This document shows, one piece after another, positions 28,180-37,480 of a stretch of 64,000 bases of DNA. Position 1 is the stretch's first letter, and the number at the start of each line of letters is the position of its first letter. The notes beneath the pieces were generated by a model. That model worked only from the letters and a program-made list of their open reading frames with translations, did no database searches and was not told the origin of the DNA. This DNA comes from Chryseobacterium sp. G0186. Its GTDB lineage: Bacteria; Bacteroidota; Bacteroidia; Flavobacteriales; Weeksellaceae. Made by a program: the position numbers and the translations under genes. The stretch spans positions 4,949,128 through 5,013,127 of the forward strand of contig NZ_CP033918.1 in NCBI RefSeq assembly GCF_003815675.1. Direction: 5' to 3'.

Positions 28180-29868
28180 CTATTCTACAGCAACAGAGTC
28201 ATCTCCACGGCCATCTGCCACAGCATGAATATTTCCGTTTTCGTCAATAACAATCATTTCTGTTTTTCCGATATATTTTGTCTTTTCAATAGTGTAGTTC
28301 TTGCTTTTCAGCTCAGAGATAGTACTTTCGGGAAAGTTGTTTTCTACGGTAATAGTCTCTGGAAGCCATTGATGATGGAATTTAGGAGCATTTACTGAAA
28401 TATTGGCATTTAATTTAAAATCTACCACATTCACAATAGACTGATACACCGAAGTAGGAATCGTAGTTCCTCCCGGAGTTCCTACAACCATATAAGGTTT
28501 TCCATTTTTAAGAAGAATTGTTGGGGTCATGGAAGAAAGCATCCTCTTATTAGGTTGAATAGAATTCGCTTCACCACCTACCGCTCCAAACATATTCGGA
28601 ATACCCGGCTTGATGGAGAAATCATCCATTTCATTATTTAAGAAGAAACCGGCTCCGGAAACCAGAACCTTACTTCCGTAATATCCGTTAAGAGTAGTCG
28701 TTACAGAAGCTGCGTTGCCATCTTTGTCAAGCACAGAAATATGAGTAGTCTGTGTAGATTCTTTTGGCTGTGGGATGATCTTACCAACCTCTGCACTTGG
28801 AGTAGCCTTATCGAAACTAAAGCTTTTCCATCTTTTTTTCAAGTACTCATCAGAGATCAGATAAGGAGTTTTATCCTCAATAAAATCCGGATCTCCCATA
28901 TATTCAGCTCTGTCTGCAAAAGCTCTTCTTTCAGCCTCAGTCATGATCTGAACAGCTTTTGTAGAGTTCTGCTGGTATTTTTCAAGATTTTCAAAACTGG
29001 CCATTCTCAGCATTTGAGCCAAAAGAAGTCCGCCACTTGAAGGTAAAGGCATAGAAACAACATTACTTCCCTTGTATTCAAACTCCAGGGCTTTTCTTTC
29101 TGCAACCTTATAATTTTTGAGATCTTCCAGGGTGATAATTCCGTTTCCTCTTTTCATTTCTGCAACCAAAAGATCCGCTGTTTTTCCTTCGTAGAACCCT
29201 TTTGCTCCTAATTTCTGGATCAGCTTTAATGTTTCTGCCAAGTCTTTCTGAACTAAAATATCACCGGCCTTCCACGGAGTATCCTTTACAAAAATGATGG
29301 AAGATTTATTATGTTTCTGAAACTTTTCTCTCTGGTTATTCAACATTTCGGCTTCCTTGTCTGTAATGGCAAATCCTTGCTCAGCCAGATCAATGGCAGG
29401 TTGAATAATTTTTTCCATAGGAAGCTTACAATACTTTAGGGTAGCAAAAAAACCCGCTACACTTCCAGGGATCCCTACCGCTAATCTTCCGTTTTGTGAA
29501 AGATCCGTATTTGCTTTTCCGTTTTTATCCAGGTACATATCTCTGGAAGCTTTTTTAGGAGCAGTTTCCCTGTAGTCCAGTGTGAATTTTTCACCATTAT
29601 TTTTAACGCCAACCAAAAAGCCACCACCACCGATATTTCCAGCCTGTGGGTAAACTACAGCTAATGCGTATTGCGTAGCAGTGACAGCATCATAGGCATT
29701 TCCGCCCATTTTCATGATTTTAGCACCTGCTTCACTGGCTAAGGGGTGTGCGGAAACCACAACGCCTTTGTTTTTTACCTGTACTTCCTTTACAATATTA
29801 AAGTCTTTGAACTGGGCCCAGCCAACTTGGCTCATTAATAAGACCGAAGCAATTAAAATCTTCTTCAT
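28180..29868 (-). CDS. ggt: Gamma-glutamyltransferase
   Basis: Periplasmic N-terminal-nucleophile enzyme that removes or transfers the gamma-glutamyl group of glutathione and related peptides. The 562-residue precursor has a signal peptide (to about residue 18, SQVGWAQ) and the large-subunit Arg region DYRETAP. The self-cleavage site is before Thr374 in QTTHISVLDKDGNAAS, creating the small subunit whose Thr is the nucleophile. NNEMDDFS and the SSMTPTILLKNGKP lid region follow. Monocistronic: a -7 box TATTTTTG is on the minus strand at 29887-29894. Confidence 0.95.
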   Translation of the reverse strand: MKKILIASVLLMSQVGWAQFKDFNIVKEVQVKNKGVVVSAHPLASEAGAKIMKMGGNAYDAVTATQYALAVVYPQAGNIGGGGFLVGVKNNGEKFTLDYRETAPKKASRDMYLDKNGKANTDLSQNGRLAVGIPGSVAGFFATLKYCKLPMEKIIQPAIDLAEQGFAITDKEAEMLNNQREKFQKHNKSSIIFVKDTPWKAGDILVQKDLAETLKLIQKLGAKGFYEGKTADLLVAEMKRGNGIITLEDLKNYKVAERKALEFEYKGSNVVSMPLPSSGGLLLAQMLRMASFENLEKYQQNSTKAVQIMTEAERRAFADRAEYMGDPDFIEDKTPYLISDEYLKKRWKSFSFDKATPSAEVGKIIPQPKESTQTTHISVLDKDGNAASVTTTLNGYYGSKVLVSGAGFFLNNEMDDFSIKPGIPNMFGAVGGEANSIQPNKRMLSSMTPTILLKNGKPYMVVGTPGGTTIPTSVYQSIVNVVDFKLNANISVNAPKFHHQWLPETITVENNFPESTISELKSKNYTIEKTKYIGKTEMIVIDENGNIHAVADGRGDDSVAVE

Positions 29869-30080
29869 AGGATTGTTTCTTTAAAACAAAAATATTGATT
29901 TTTTTCATGTAAATTCTCATCGATCCATAGCCTGTGAAAATTATTTTATGATTTGTGAATTTTTTATCAAAATATTAATAAAATTGATTATTTAATTTTA
30001 AATAACTAATTTGTTTAAATTATTTTCATTATATTGGTTTGTTTTGTGTTGTTTTACTATGTTTTTGAGGTTAATTTGTT

Positions 30081-30088
30081 TACATTTG
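30081..30088 (+). promoter_or_regulatory. -7 box of the third TonB receptor
   Basis: TACATTTG, 12 nt before the ATG at 30101. It lies downstream of the ORF's earlier possible start, which argues for the 30101 start. Confidence 0.6.
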
Positions 30089-30100
30089 AAAGAAAAACAA

Positions 30101-32941
30101 ATGAGAAAAAAATATCAAAAAATAACTTCTTTTGGAGGGCTGTTTTTAGTTTCGGTCAATGTATACGCACAAACAGGAGATTCTATAAAGGTGAAAGCTG
30201 TAGATGAAGTAAAAATTACAGTGGGATCCAGAAATAAAAGCAGGGTCGCTACAGACACACCGGTTCCTGTGGATGTGATTAATATTGGATCTCAAGCGGT
30301 ACTTAGTCCTCAAATGGATCTTAATCAGATTTTAAATTATGCAGCTCCCTCCTTTACATCCAATTCTACAACGGTTGCAGATGGAACGGATCATGTAGAT
30401 CCTGCTCAGTTGAGAGGGCTGGGGCCTGATCAGGTCTTGGTACTCTTGAATGGAAAAAGAAGACATACTTCCTCCCTGGTCAATATTAATGGTTCACCCG
30501 GGAGAGGATCGGTAGGGACGGATTTGAATGCAATTCCTGCTTTTGCCATTGAAAGACTCGAAGTATTAAGAGATGGTGCTTCTGCACAATATGGCTCTGA
30601 TGCAATAGCTGGTGTTATTAACGTTATTATGAAAAAGAATACCAATAGTCTCACTGCGGCTATTACCGGAGGTGGTTTTAATTCAAAAGGGGCTAACGAT
30701 CACCGTGGTGGATGGGATGGAGAAAAATATCAGGTTGACCTTAACTATGGAGCAAAGCTGGGTTCAACCGGATTTGTAAATGTTACAGCAAGTTTTCTGA
30801 ACCGGGCTCCTACAGGAAGGGCTGGTACTGCAGCAGGTGATATTTTTAATGCGTATAATGCCATTGAGAAACGAGCGTTGGAAAATGGAGTGGATATTAA
30901 TTCTTTATTCGGGAATATCGGCAATACTTCAAATACTCAACAGATTATTAATTATATTCATCAGTATGCTCCCTACGTGAGCTATTTTAATCCTGCGATG
31001 GTGGCAAGCATACAGAATGCCAATACAATTCCTCAATTACAATCAATTTTAAAAGCTGATGTTACCGATAATGAATTAGCGTACAGAGGCCTTCAAAGAA
31101 ATGATTTTAATATGAGGGTGGGACAGTCAAAGCTAGGTTCAGGGCAGCTTTTCATCAATTCTGAATTTGATATTTCCACATCGGTAAGAGGGTATGCTTT
31201 TGGGGGGATTTCTTACAGACAGGGAGATGCCGCCGGATTTTACAGAAGACCAAATCAGAGCAGAACGCCAACCTCACTTTATCCCAATGGTTTTCTTCCT
31301 GAAATTACTTCTGATGTAATTGATCTTTCGTTTGCTGCCGGTTTAAAAGGAAAAATTGGAAGTGTAAACTATGATGTCAGCAATACATTTGGACAGAATA
31401 CATTCGATTATATTATAAAAAATACTGCTAATACTTCGATGTTGAACTCAAATAAGAGGGAGTTCAGAGCCGGTGGTTTAGGTTTTTCACAAAATACCAT
31501 CAATGCAGACTTTGATACCAGATTCGATTGGCTGAAAGGACTTAATGTAGCTTTTGGAGGAGAGGTAAGACTAGAAAAGTATAAAATAGAAAATGGCGAG
31601 GAGGCTTCCTGGGCTCTTTATGATATCAATGGAAATATTCAAACTCCACAAACTGCTGCTTTGTTGAAGCCTACAGATTTTATGGGAGCAACAAGACCGG
31701 GAGGGGCGCAGGTTTTTCCCGGATTTAGACCGGAAAATGCATTGAAAAAGGGAAGACATTCAGTAGCAGCCTATCTTGATACAGAATTGGATGTTACAGA
31801 CCGTTGGTTGGTGAGTGCAGCATTGAGGTTTGAAAACTATTCAGATTTTGGTTCTACTTTCAATTATAAAATTGCTTCCAGATATAAGCTTACGGATAAT
31901 ATCAATATACGGGCAGCACATTCTACTGGGTTTAGGGCCCCTTCTCTACAACAGATTTACTTTAATGCAACGGCCACTCAATTTGTGGGAGGAACGGCTT
32001 ATGAAGTGGGAACATTCTCCAATGATTCTAATGTTGCGCAGATTTTAGGAATTCCTCAATTGAAGCAAGAAGAATCTAAAGGTTTTTCTGCAGGTTTTAC
32101 GGCTAAAATACCCAATGCTAACTTAACATTCACTGTAGATGGGTATTATATCAAAATAAAAAACAGGGTTGTTTTAACAGATCAGTTTTCCAGGCCAACA
32201 GGAGCATTTCCGGTAGGAAGCCCTCAATATCAACTTCAGCAGGGATTTGATCAAGCTAATGCTAATGCGGCAACATTCTTTGCGAATGCTATTGATACAC
32301 AGACTAAAGGAATAGAAGGGGTGATTTCCCATAAATTTAAGGCTTCTGAAAAAGTATCATTAAATTCCGATTTGGCAGTAACAGTTTCTAAAACGAACAG
32401 AGTGGGAGATATTCATGGCTCTGATATTTTAATTAAGGCAGGACAGGTTAATCGGTATTACTCAGAAACGAGTCGTGTTTATCTGGAAGAAGCGGTTCCA
32501 AGGTTTAAGGCTTCCCTGAATAACTATTTAGGAATCGGTAACTTCAATATTCTTCTGAGGAATGTTTATTTTGGAAAAGTGACAGATCCTAATACAACAG
32601 ATGTTAACGGAGATGGCGTGGTGGATAGTAATATGAGTAATGGGCAAATGATTCCTCTTGAACATCCCGTATGGTCCGCCAAAATAATTACGGATTTGTC
32701 AGTTGGATATAAATTCACAAAAGAATTTAGCGTAACAATTGGGGCTAATAATTTATTTGATATCTATCCTGACAGGAATTTTGGACCAAGAGCTTTAAAA
32801 ACGCCCTCAGTGGATGCTTCCGGAAACTCTATTAGTAATATAGATCTTTCCAATCAGGATCAGTTTGTATACTCAAGAAACGTTTCTCAGTTTGGGATGA
32901 ATGGAAGATTTCTGTTTGCAAGAATAAATCTGAACCTGTAA
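30101..32941 (+). CDS. TonB-dependent receptor, iron-complex type
   Basis: Outer-membrane transporter of 946 residues. The signal peptide begins MRKKYQKITSFGG and ends VYAQ. The plug follows directly: PVPVDVINIGSQA, LRGLGPDQVLVLLNGKRRH, LNAIPAFAIERLEVLRDGAS, AQYGSDAIAGVINVIMK. The barrel includes HSTGFRAPSLQQIYFNAT and ends GRFLFARINLNL. There is no N-terminal CarboxypepD_reg domain and no SusD-like partner, so it resembles stand-alone receptors for small ligands rather than glycans. The reading frame extends upstream to 30011, but the -7 box and the signal peptide fix the start at 30101. Ligand unknown. Confidence 0.88.
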   Translation: MRKKYQKITSFGGLFLVSVNVYAQTGDSIKVKAVDEVKITVGSRNKSRVATDTPVPVDVINIGSQAVLSPQMDLNQILNYAAPSFTSNSTTVADGTDHVDPAQLRGLGPDQVLVLLNGKRRHTSSLVNINGSPGRGSVGTDLNAIPAFAIERLEVLRDGASAQYGSDAIAGVINVIMKKNTNSLTAAITGGGFNSKGANDHRGGWDGEKYQVDLNYGAKLGSTGFVNVTASFLNRAPTGRAGTAAGDIFNAYNAIEKRALENGVDINSLFGNIGNTSNTQQIINYIHQYAPYVSYFNPAMVASIQNANTIPQLQSILKADVTDNELAYRGLQRNDFNMRVGQSKLGSGQLFINSEFDISTSVRGYAFGGISYRQGDAAGFYRRPNQSRTPTSLYPNGFLPEITSDVIDLSFAAGLKGKIGSVNYDVSNTFGQNTFDYIIKNTANTSMLNSNKREFRAGGLGFSQNTINADFDTRFDWLKGLNVAFGGEVRLEKYKIENGEEASWALYDINGNIQTPQTAALLKPTDFMGATRPGGAQVFPGFRPENALKKGRHSVAAYLDTELDVTDRWLVSAALRFENYSDFGSTFNYKIASRYKLTDNINIRAAHSTGFRAPSLQQIYFNATATQFVGGTAYEVGTFSNDSNVAQILGIPQLKQEESKGFSAGFTAKIPNANLTFTVDGYYIKIKNRVVLTDQFSRPTGAFPVGSPQYQLQQGFDQANANAATFFANAIDTQTKGIEGVISHKFKASEKVSLNSDLAVTVSKTNRVGDIHGSDILIKAGQVNRYYSETSRVYLEEAVPRFKASLNNYLGIGNFNILLRNVYFGKVTDPNTTDVNGDGVVDSNMSNGQMIPLEHPVWSAKIITDLSVGYKFTKEFSVTIGANNLFDIYPDRNFGPRALKTPSVDASGNSISNIDLSNQDQFVYSRNVSQFGMNGRFLFARINLNL

Positions 32942-33033
32942 CTTCAAACGAGTTTTGTGATATTGGAAAAACTTGAATTCCTTAGTTGCTTCTGTTGTAG
33001 CTGAAATTCATGAATGATTTTCCACGATAATTT

Positions 33034-33062
33034 AAGGTGTGTTTTTTAAATACACCTTTTTT
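33034..33062 (+). terminator. Terminator after the TonB receptor
   Basis: AAGGTGT / ACACCTT stem with a T/A loop and T-run. A -7 box TACTTTTG for the next gene follows at 33085-33092. Confidence 0.75.
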
Positions 33063-33116
33063 ATTATGGTTGACATGTTTTTTTTACTTTTGTACAATTC
33101 TAAAAAAATCTGAAAA

Positions 33117-34082
33117 ATGGAATCCTATACGGAAAGAATATTGATTACAGGTGCCTTGGGACAAATCGGCACGGAACTTACCAACAGACTTGTTGAGATT
33201 CATGGAGCGGAAAATGTAGTGGCTTCAGGACTGGACAGATGGCAGGAGGGAATTACCTCTGCAGGACACTATGAAAGAATGGACGTTACTAATACCCAAT
33301 TAGTAAGACAGGTGATTAAGGATTATGATATCACTACGGTGTATCACTTGGCATCCCTTTTATCCGGAACTTCTGAAAAGCAGCCTATTTTCGCTTGGAA
33401 ATTAAATCTTGAACCACTTCTTCATTTTTGTGAAATGGCTAAGGAGGGGCTTCTTAAAAAGATCTTCTGGCCAAGCTCAATCGCTGTGTTTGGAAAAGGA
33501 ATTCCAAAACATGAAGTGGGTCAGGATGTAGTGTTGAATCCAACAACTGTTTACGGAATCTCTAAAATGGCAGGGGAGAAGTGGTGCGAATACTATTTCG
33601 ATAAATATGGAGTGGACGTAAGAAGTATCAGATACCCTGGATTGATCTCTTGGAAGACTCCGGCTGGTGGTGGAACAACTGACTATGCTGTTGAGATTTT
33701 CTATAAGGCAATTGAAGAAGGGAAATATACAAGCTTCATTTCTGAAGATACAGGAATGCCGATGTTGTATATGGATGATGCCATCAACGCAACCTTACAA
33801 CTAATGGATGCACCGAAAGAAAATGTAAAGGTTCGTTCATCTTATAATTTAGGAGGAATGTCATTTACCCCGAAAGAATTGGCAGAAGAAATCAAGAAGG
33901 AAATTCCTGATTTTACGATCGATTATAATCCAGATTTCAGACAGGCCATTGCAGATTCTTGGCCGGCATCTATTGATGATTCTGTCGCTAAAAAAGACTG
34001 GGGATTGACTTATGATTTCGGGATTTCTGAAATGTCAAAGGACATGATTAAGAATTTGAAAGTAAAATTAGCTAAGCATTAA
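33117..34082 (+). CDS. NAD-dependent epimerase/dehydratase, probable L-threonine 3-dehydrogenase (SDR type)
   Basis: A 321-residue extended short-chain dehydrogenase. The NAD-binding motif GALGQIG is at about residues 12-18. The catalytic Ser region is WPSSIAVFGKG, and Tyr146/Lys150 lie in YGISKMAGE. The DxxxVYHLASLLSG block, RYPGLISWKTPAGGGTTDYAVEIF (split: RYPGLISWK, TPAGGGTTDYAVEIF) and PMLYMDDAI match the SDR-type L-threonine 3-dehydrogenases known from flavobacteria, which oxidise threonine to 2-amino-3-ketobutyrate. UDP-sugar epimerase is the less likely alternative. Monocistronic. Confidence 0.8.
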   Translation: MESYTERILITGALGQIGTELTNRLVEIHGAENVVASGLDRWQEGITSAGHYERMDVTNTQLVRQVIKDYDITTVYHLASLLSGTSEKQPIFAWKLNLEPLLHFCEMAKEGLLKKIFWPSSIAVFGKGIPKHEVGQDVVLNPTTVYGISKMAGEKWCEYYFDKYGVDVRSIRYPGLISWKTPAGGGTTDYAVEIFYKAIEEGKYTSFISEDTGMPMLYMDDAINATLQLMDAPKENVKVRSSYNLGGMSFTPKELAEEIKKEIPDFTIDYNPDFRQAIADSWPASIDDSVAKKDWGLTYDFGISEMSKDMIKNLKVKLAKH

Positions 34083-34166
34083 TAATGTAAAGTAATACTT
34101 TAAATAAAAATTGATTTAACTTCTGATTTTTAATTTATTATAACTTTTATATAAAATTTAATTTAA

Positions 34167-34919
34167 ATGGTATTATTGACTTTTAACATCGCAAATATTG
34201 AAGCCGAAGTAAAAAATGGCTTCAGAATGACGGATGATGAAAGACTGAAAATCACAGAAAATAATACCAGGGCAATTTTAAGAATTTTAGATATTCATGA
34301 TGTGAAAGCAAGTTTTTTTGTAGAGGTTTCCCTTACTGAAAAACTGCAGAATCTTATAAAGGCAATTTCATCCCAAGGGCATGAAATTGCCTTTTATAAC
34401 AAAGGCTCAAATCTTGCAGAAATTGAGAATGCAAAGAAGAATATTCAGGATCTTTTGGAAAAACAGATCAGGGGAATTCGTCAAAAAGATGTAAAGATTC
34501 CACAGGAAGATTTGAAAATGTTGGAGTTTAATTATGTGTCCAATATTGATAATGCCAATATTCTTTTTCCTTTCAAGCGTCTGAAAAGAGATACGGAAAT
34601 TACCGAAGAGGACGGACTGAGTATTGTTCCGGAAAGTATCTCTCCTTACAGCCAGTTGCCATACAATGATTTTGTATTTCAGATTCTGCCGATGAAGTAT
34701 TACCAGAATATGGTACTGGAAACATTGCAGAATGAAGAGTTTGTTTTAATCTACCTTAATGCCTGGCAGTTTACAGACTTCAAGAAATACCGTTTTGATA
34801 TTCCCTTTTACAGAAGCCTGTTTTTAGGCAAAAAAATGGAGGACAAACTAGGTGCCCTCCTTAGCTTTCTTAATGAGAGAGAAATGGCTGCCTCCCGCAT
34901 GAAAGATTATATTTTTTAG
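34167..34919 (+). CDS. Polysaccharide-deacetylase-like protein with degenerate active site
   Basis: A 250-residue protein with the NodB-fold outline of the DUF3473-type deacetylases: LLTFNIANIEAEVKNGF at the start (normally an Asp pair in DFDVEEW), TRAILRILDIHDVKASFFVEVSLTE, then SSQGHEIAFYNKGSN. In active enzymes the last motif reads GHEIxxHxxxH. Here both metal-binding His are absent and the N-terminal catalytic Asp is lost, so hydrolytic activity is unlikely. The C-terminal half (FVLIYLNAWQFTD) keeps the fold. Function unknown; it may be a binding protein. Its stop codon runs into a 7-bp repeat array. Confidence 0.72.
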   Translation: MVLLTFNIANIEAEVKNGFRMTDDERLKITENNTRAILRILDIHDVKASFFVEVSLTEKLQNLIKAISSQGHEIAFYNKGSNLAEIENAKKNIQDLLEKQIRGIRQKDVKIPQEDLKMLEFNYVSNIDNANILFPFKRLKRDTEITEEDGLSIVPESISPYSQLPYNDFVFQILPMKYYQNMVLETLQNEEFVLIYLNAWQFTDFKKYRFDIPFYRSLFLGKKMEDKLGALLSFLNEREMAASRMKDYIF

Positions 34920-35046
34920 GTTGTAGGGATTGGGTTGCAGGGATTAGAAAGGACGATAAGTGTCTGTCAGTCTGCATTAATATTGAGCTTTAAGTAATAG
35001 CAGTAACCTGGCAACCATCAACTTTCAACTCAAAGTTCTAACTCAA
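34917..35046. repeat. Bipartite 7-bp repeat element between convergent genes
   Basis: Left part 34919-34946: GGTTGTA GGGATTG, GGTTGCA GGGATTA, beginning on the last base of the stop codon of the upstream + gene. Right part 35005-35039: AACCTGG CAACCAT, CAACTTT CAACTCA, AAGTTCT, overlapping the stop codon of the minus-strand phosphoesterase. The left GGTTGC and the right GCAACC are complementary, so the two halves could pair across about 70 nt. Confidence 0.72.
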
Positions 35047-36243
35047 TTCAAAAAGAGTAATTTCCGGCAATACCCCAACTCTTCCCGGATATCCAAGTAC
35101 CCCAAAACCTCTGTTTACATACAGGAATTTACCCTCACTTTCATATAAATCGGCCCATTTTGGATAACGATACTGAACGGGTGACCACTTGATGTTTTTA
35201 AGATCTAAACCAAACTGCATACCGTGGGTATGTCCTGAAAGTGTCAGGTGGATGTTTCCCGGGTGCTTTTTTACCACATAGTCAAAGTGTGTAGGGTCAT
35301 GGCTCATCAGGATTTTTGTAGCGGATTCTGGTACGTTTTTCAAAGCTTCGTCAATTTTTCCAAACTGAGGGAATGGTTTCAGCCCCCAGTTTTCAACGCC
35401 AAGAATATAGAGTTTCTCTCCGTTCCTTTCGATAACCCTGTTTTCATTTCTCAGCATATCAAAACCGGCCTGTCTTTCATAATCAATTAAGGTGTCAAGG
35501 TTTTTCTTTTTAGCATCAGGGGAACCCCAGTTTACGTAATCTCCGTAATCATGGTTTCCTAGCACTGCAAACTTGCCGTCTTTAGCTTTAATCTGTGAAA
35601 ACAACGGAATGAAAGGCTTGAATTCATCGGCAACATTATTCACCATATCTCCTGTAAATAAGACAAGATCGGGTTTCTGTTCATTAATCAGGTCAACGGC
35701 ATGTTGTAGTTTGCTTGGGTCGGCAAAACTTCCGCTGTGAACATCTGAAATCTGAATAATTTTATATCCCTTAAAACTTTTCGGAAGATTGGAAAGCTTC
35801 ACTTTCACTCTTCGCACCTTGTGACGGTATTTCCCGAATGTGATTCCATCGATGAAAAGAGCTGAAAGAACTCCGCTCATTCCGAGGCCTACCAGACTCA
35901 GGAACTTTCTCCTTTCCGGGAAGAAATTTTCTGTAGGTTTTGCAAAGCCAATCAGATAACCTCCGGTTCTGACAATATCATCAATCAATAAAAATAAAAC
36001 CACAAAAATTTTGGGAAGAATAAATATTAGAAATAACGAAATCATAATTTGGGCTCTTGCCGTACTTTTGTCTGATCTTGAAAAATGGGTGACTTCATAA
36101 GCGAAAATCCCATAAATAATCAAGGATATTACCCAATATCCGGTCCTTATCCAGAAATTATCTGTAAGCGTTCTGATGGCCTGATAAATGTAAACTTCCA
36201 AAAACAGGAAGATTCCGGCGATGATTAAAAAATTCTTTTGCAT
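35038..36243 (-). CDS. Membrane-anchored metallophosphoesterase
   Basis: A 401-residue protein with about four N-terminal helices (residues 1-125) and a calcineurin-like phosphoesterase domain with all metal motifs: DVHSG, GDMVNN, GNHDYGD, SHDPTHFD and SGHTHGMQFG. The layout is that of the YkuE/YaeI group, whose members cleave phosphodiester lipids such as UDP-diacylglucosamine or undecaprenyl compounds. The substrate is not inferable. I start at ATG 36243: an in-frame TTG at 36267 lies inside the terminator hairpin of the upstream gene. Confidence 0.88.
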   Translation of the reverse strand: MQKNFLIIAGIFLFLEVYIYQAIRTLTDNFWIRTGYWVISLIIYGIFAYEVTHFSRSDKSTARAQIMISLFLIFILPKIFVVLFLLIDDIVRTGGYLIGFAKPTENFFPERRKFLSLVGLGMSGVLSALFIDGITFGKYRHKVRRVKVKLSNLPKSFKGYKIIQISDVHSGSFADPSKLQHAVDLINEQKPDLVLFTGDMVNNVADEFKPFIPLFSQIKAKDGKFAVLGNHDYGDYVNWGSPDAKKKNLDTLIDYERQAGFDMLRNENRVIERNGEKLYILGVENWGLKPFPQFGKIDEALKNVPESATKILMSHDPTHFDYVVKKHPGNIHLTLSGHTHGMQFGLDLKNIKWSPVQYRYPKWADLYESEGKFLYVNRGFGVLGYPGRVGVLPEITLFELS

Positions 36244-36253
36244 GTTCTGATTC

Positions 36254-36289
36254 AAAAAAAAGCACAAAGAATAACTTCCCTGTGCTTTT
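36254..36289 (-). terminator. Terminator of the ketosynthase gene
   Basis: Minus strand AAAAGCACA / TGTGCTTTT stem with 14-nt loop and a run of T, 23 nt after the stop at 36312. Confidence 0.85.
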
Positions 36290-36311
36290 ATATTTTTTTG
36301 TTTAAAATAGG

Positions 36312-37379
36312 TTAAGGAAATCTATAAACGATAGCATTGATGTTCATTCCGGCACCTACCGAAGTCATCACAATGTTACCTTTATCCTTAAACGTATGAC
36401 CTGCCATTTTTCCTTTAATTATTAAATCATACATAGTAGGAATGGTTGCTACAGATGTATTTCCAAGGTCTTGGATCGTCATAGGAGAGATGGAGTGGTC
36501 GTATTCCTTTATGTCATAAAGTCTGTGAAGTCTTTCGATCATTGCGTAATCCATCTTAGCATTTGCCTGGTGAATTAAGATTTTATCGATGTCTTCAATA
36601 GAAAGACCTGCATCTGTAATCGTATCCTTGATGGCATCAGGAACATTTTTAAGAGCGTATTCGTATATTTTTCTACCTAACATTCTTACGTAAAGACGTT
36701 TTTGGTCTACTTCTTTATTGATGGAAGGTTGGTTTTCAAGATAGTTTAATTCCGGGCCGTTATCACAGATGGTATTGTGGGCAATGATTCCTACATTTTC
36801 CTCATCAGTAGCCTCTACCACTACAGCACCTGCGCCATCCGCGAAGATCATTCTGTTTCTGTCGTGTGGATCGGTAACCCTGCTTAGTGTTTCACCACCA
36901 ATAATCAGTACTTTTTTTGCAACTTTAGCTTTAATTAAATTGTCAGCCAAAATCATAGCTTCCACCCATCCCGGACAACCGAAAAGCATATCATACGTTA
37001 CACATTTTCTGTTCTTAATGCCTAGTTTATTCTTTACCCTTGCTGCCATTGTTGGCATAAAGTCAGCATATCCGTTCTCAGTAACTTCCCCGAAGTTACT
37101 TGCGTAAATAATATAATCCAGTTCTTCGCCGTCTAGCTTTGCATCTTCAAGGGCAATTTTTGCGGCTTCATAACCGATCTGTGAATTGGAAAGATCATCT
37201 TCAATGAATCTCCTGTTTTCGATTTCCGTAATTTCTACAAACTTCGCGATGGTTTCTTCCACAGGTTTTTCTATTTTCACTCCGTCTTCTGTATAGAACT
37301 CGGAATTCATGAAGTAATCTCTACCAATAACTCTGTTCGGGATATAAGATCCAGAGCCAATAATGATCGTATTCGGCAT
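36312..37379 (-). CDS. 3-oxoacyl-ACP synthase III family protein
   Basis: A 355-residue FabH-like ketosynthase that condenses an acyl-CoA primer with malonyl-ACP. The catalytic triad is complete: Cys135 in FGCPGW, His270 in IHQANAKM and Asn307 in GNTSVAT. The N-terminal half has an insertion (SEFYTEDGVKIEKPVEETIAKF, split: SEFYTEDGVK, IEKPVEETIAKF) compared with E. coli FabH (317 residues), as in the larger KAS III-like proteins of Bacteroidota. It stands alone rather than in a fab cluster, so it could start branched-chain fatty acids or a pigment pathway. Role within lipid metabolism is inferred. Confidence 0.87.
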   Translation of the reverse strand: MPNTIIIGSGSYIPNRVIGRDYFMNSEFYTEDGVKIEKPVEETIAKFVEITEIENRRFIEDDLSNSQIGYEAAKIALEDAKLDGEELDYIIYASNFGEVTENGYADFMPTMAARVKNKLGIKNRKCVTYDMLFGCPGWVEAMILADNLIKAKVAKKVLIIGGETLSRVTDPHDRNRMIFADGAGAVVVEATDEENVGIIAHNTICDNGPELNYLENQPSINKEVDQKRLYVRMLGRKIYEYALKNVPDAIKDTITDAGLSIEDIDKILIHQANAKMDYAMIERLHRLYDIKEYDHSISPMTIQDLGNTSVATIPTMYDLIIKGKMAGHTFKDKGNIVMTSVGAGMNINAIVYRFP

Positions 37380-37450
37380 TCGTTTATATGATTTTTTTAA
37401 AGATGCAAAGTTAATAATTAATATTAATAACAGAGAATTAAAAATATTAT

Positions 37451-37458
37451 TAAATTTG
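37451..37458 (+). promoter_or_regulatory. -7 box of the 37481 gene
   Basis: TAAATTTG, 22 nt before the ATG at 37481, in the 101-bp divergent region with the ketosynthase gene. Confidence 0.6.
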
Positions 37459-37480
37459 CAAAAATTGTACTTTACAATCT

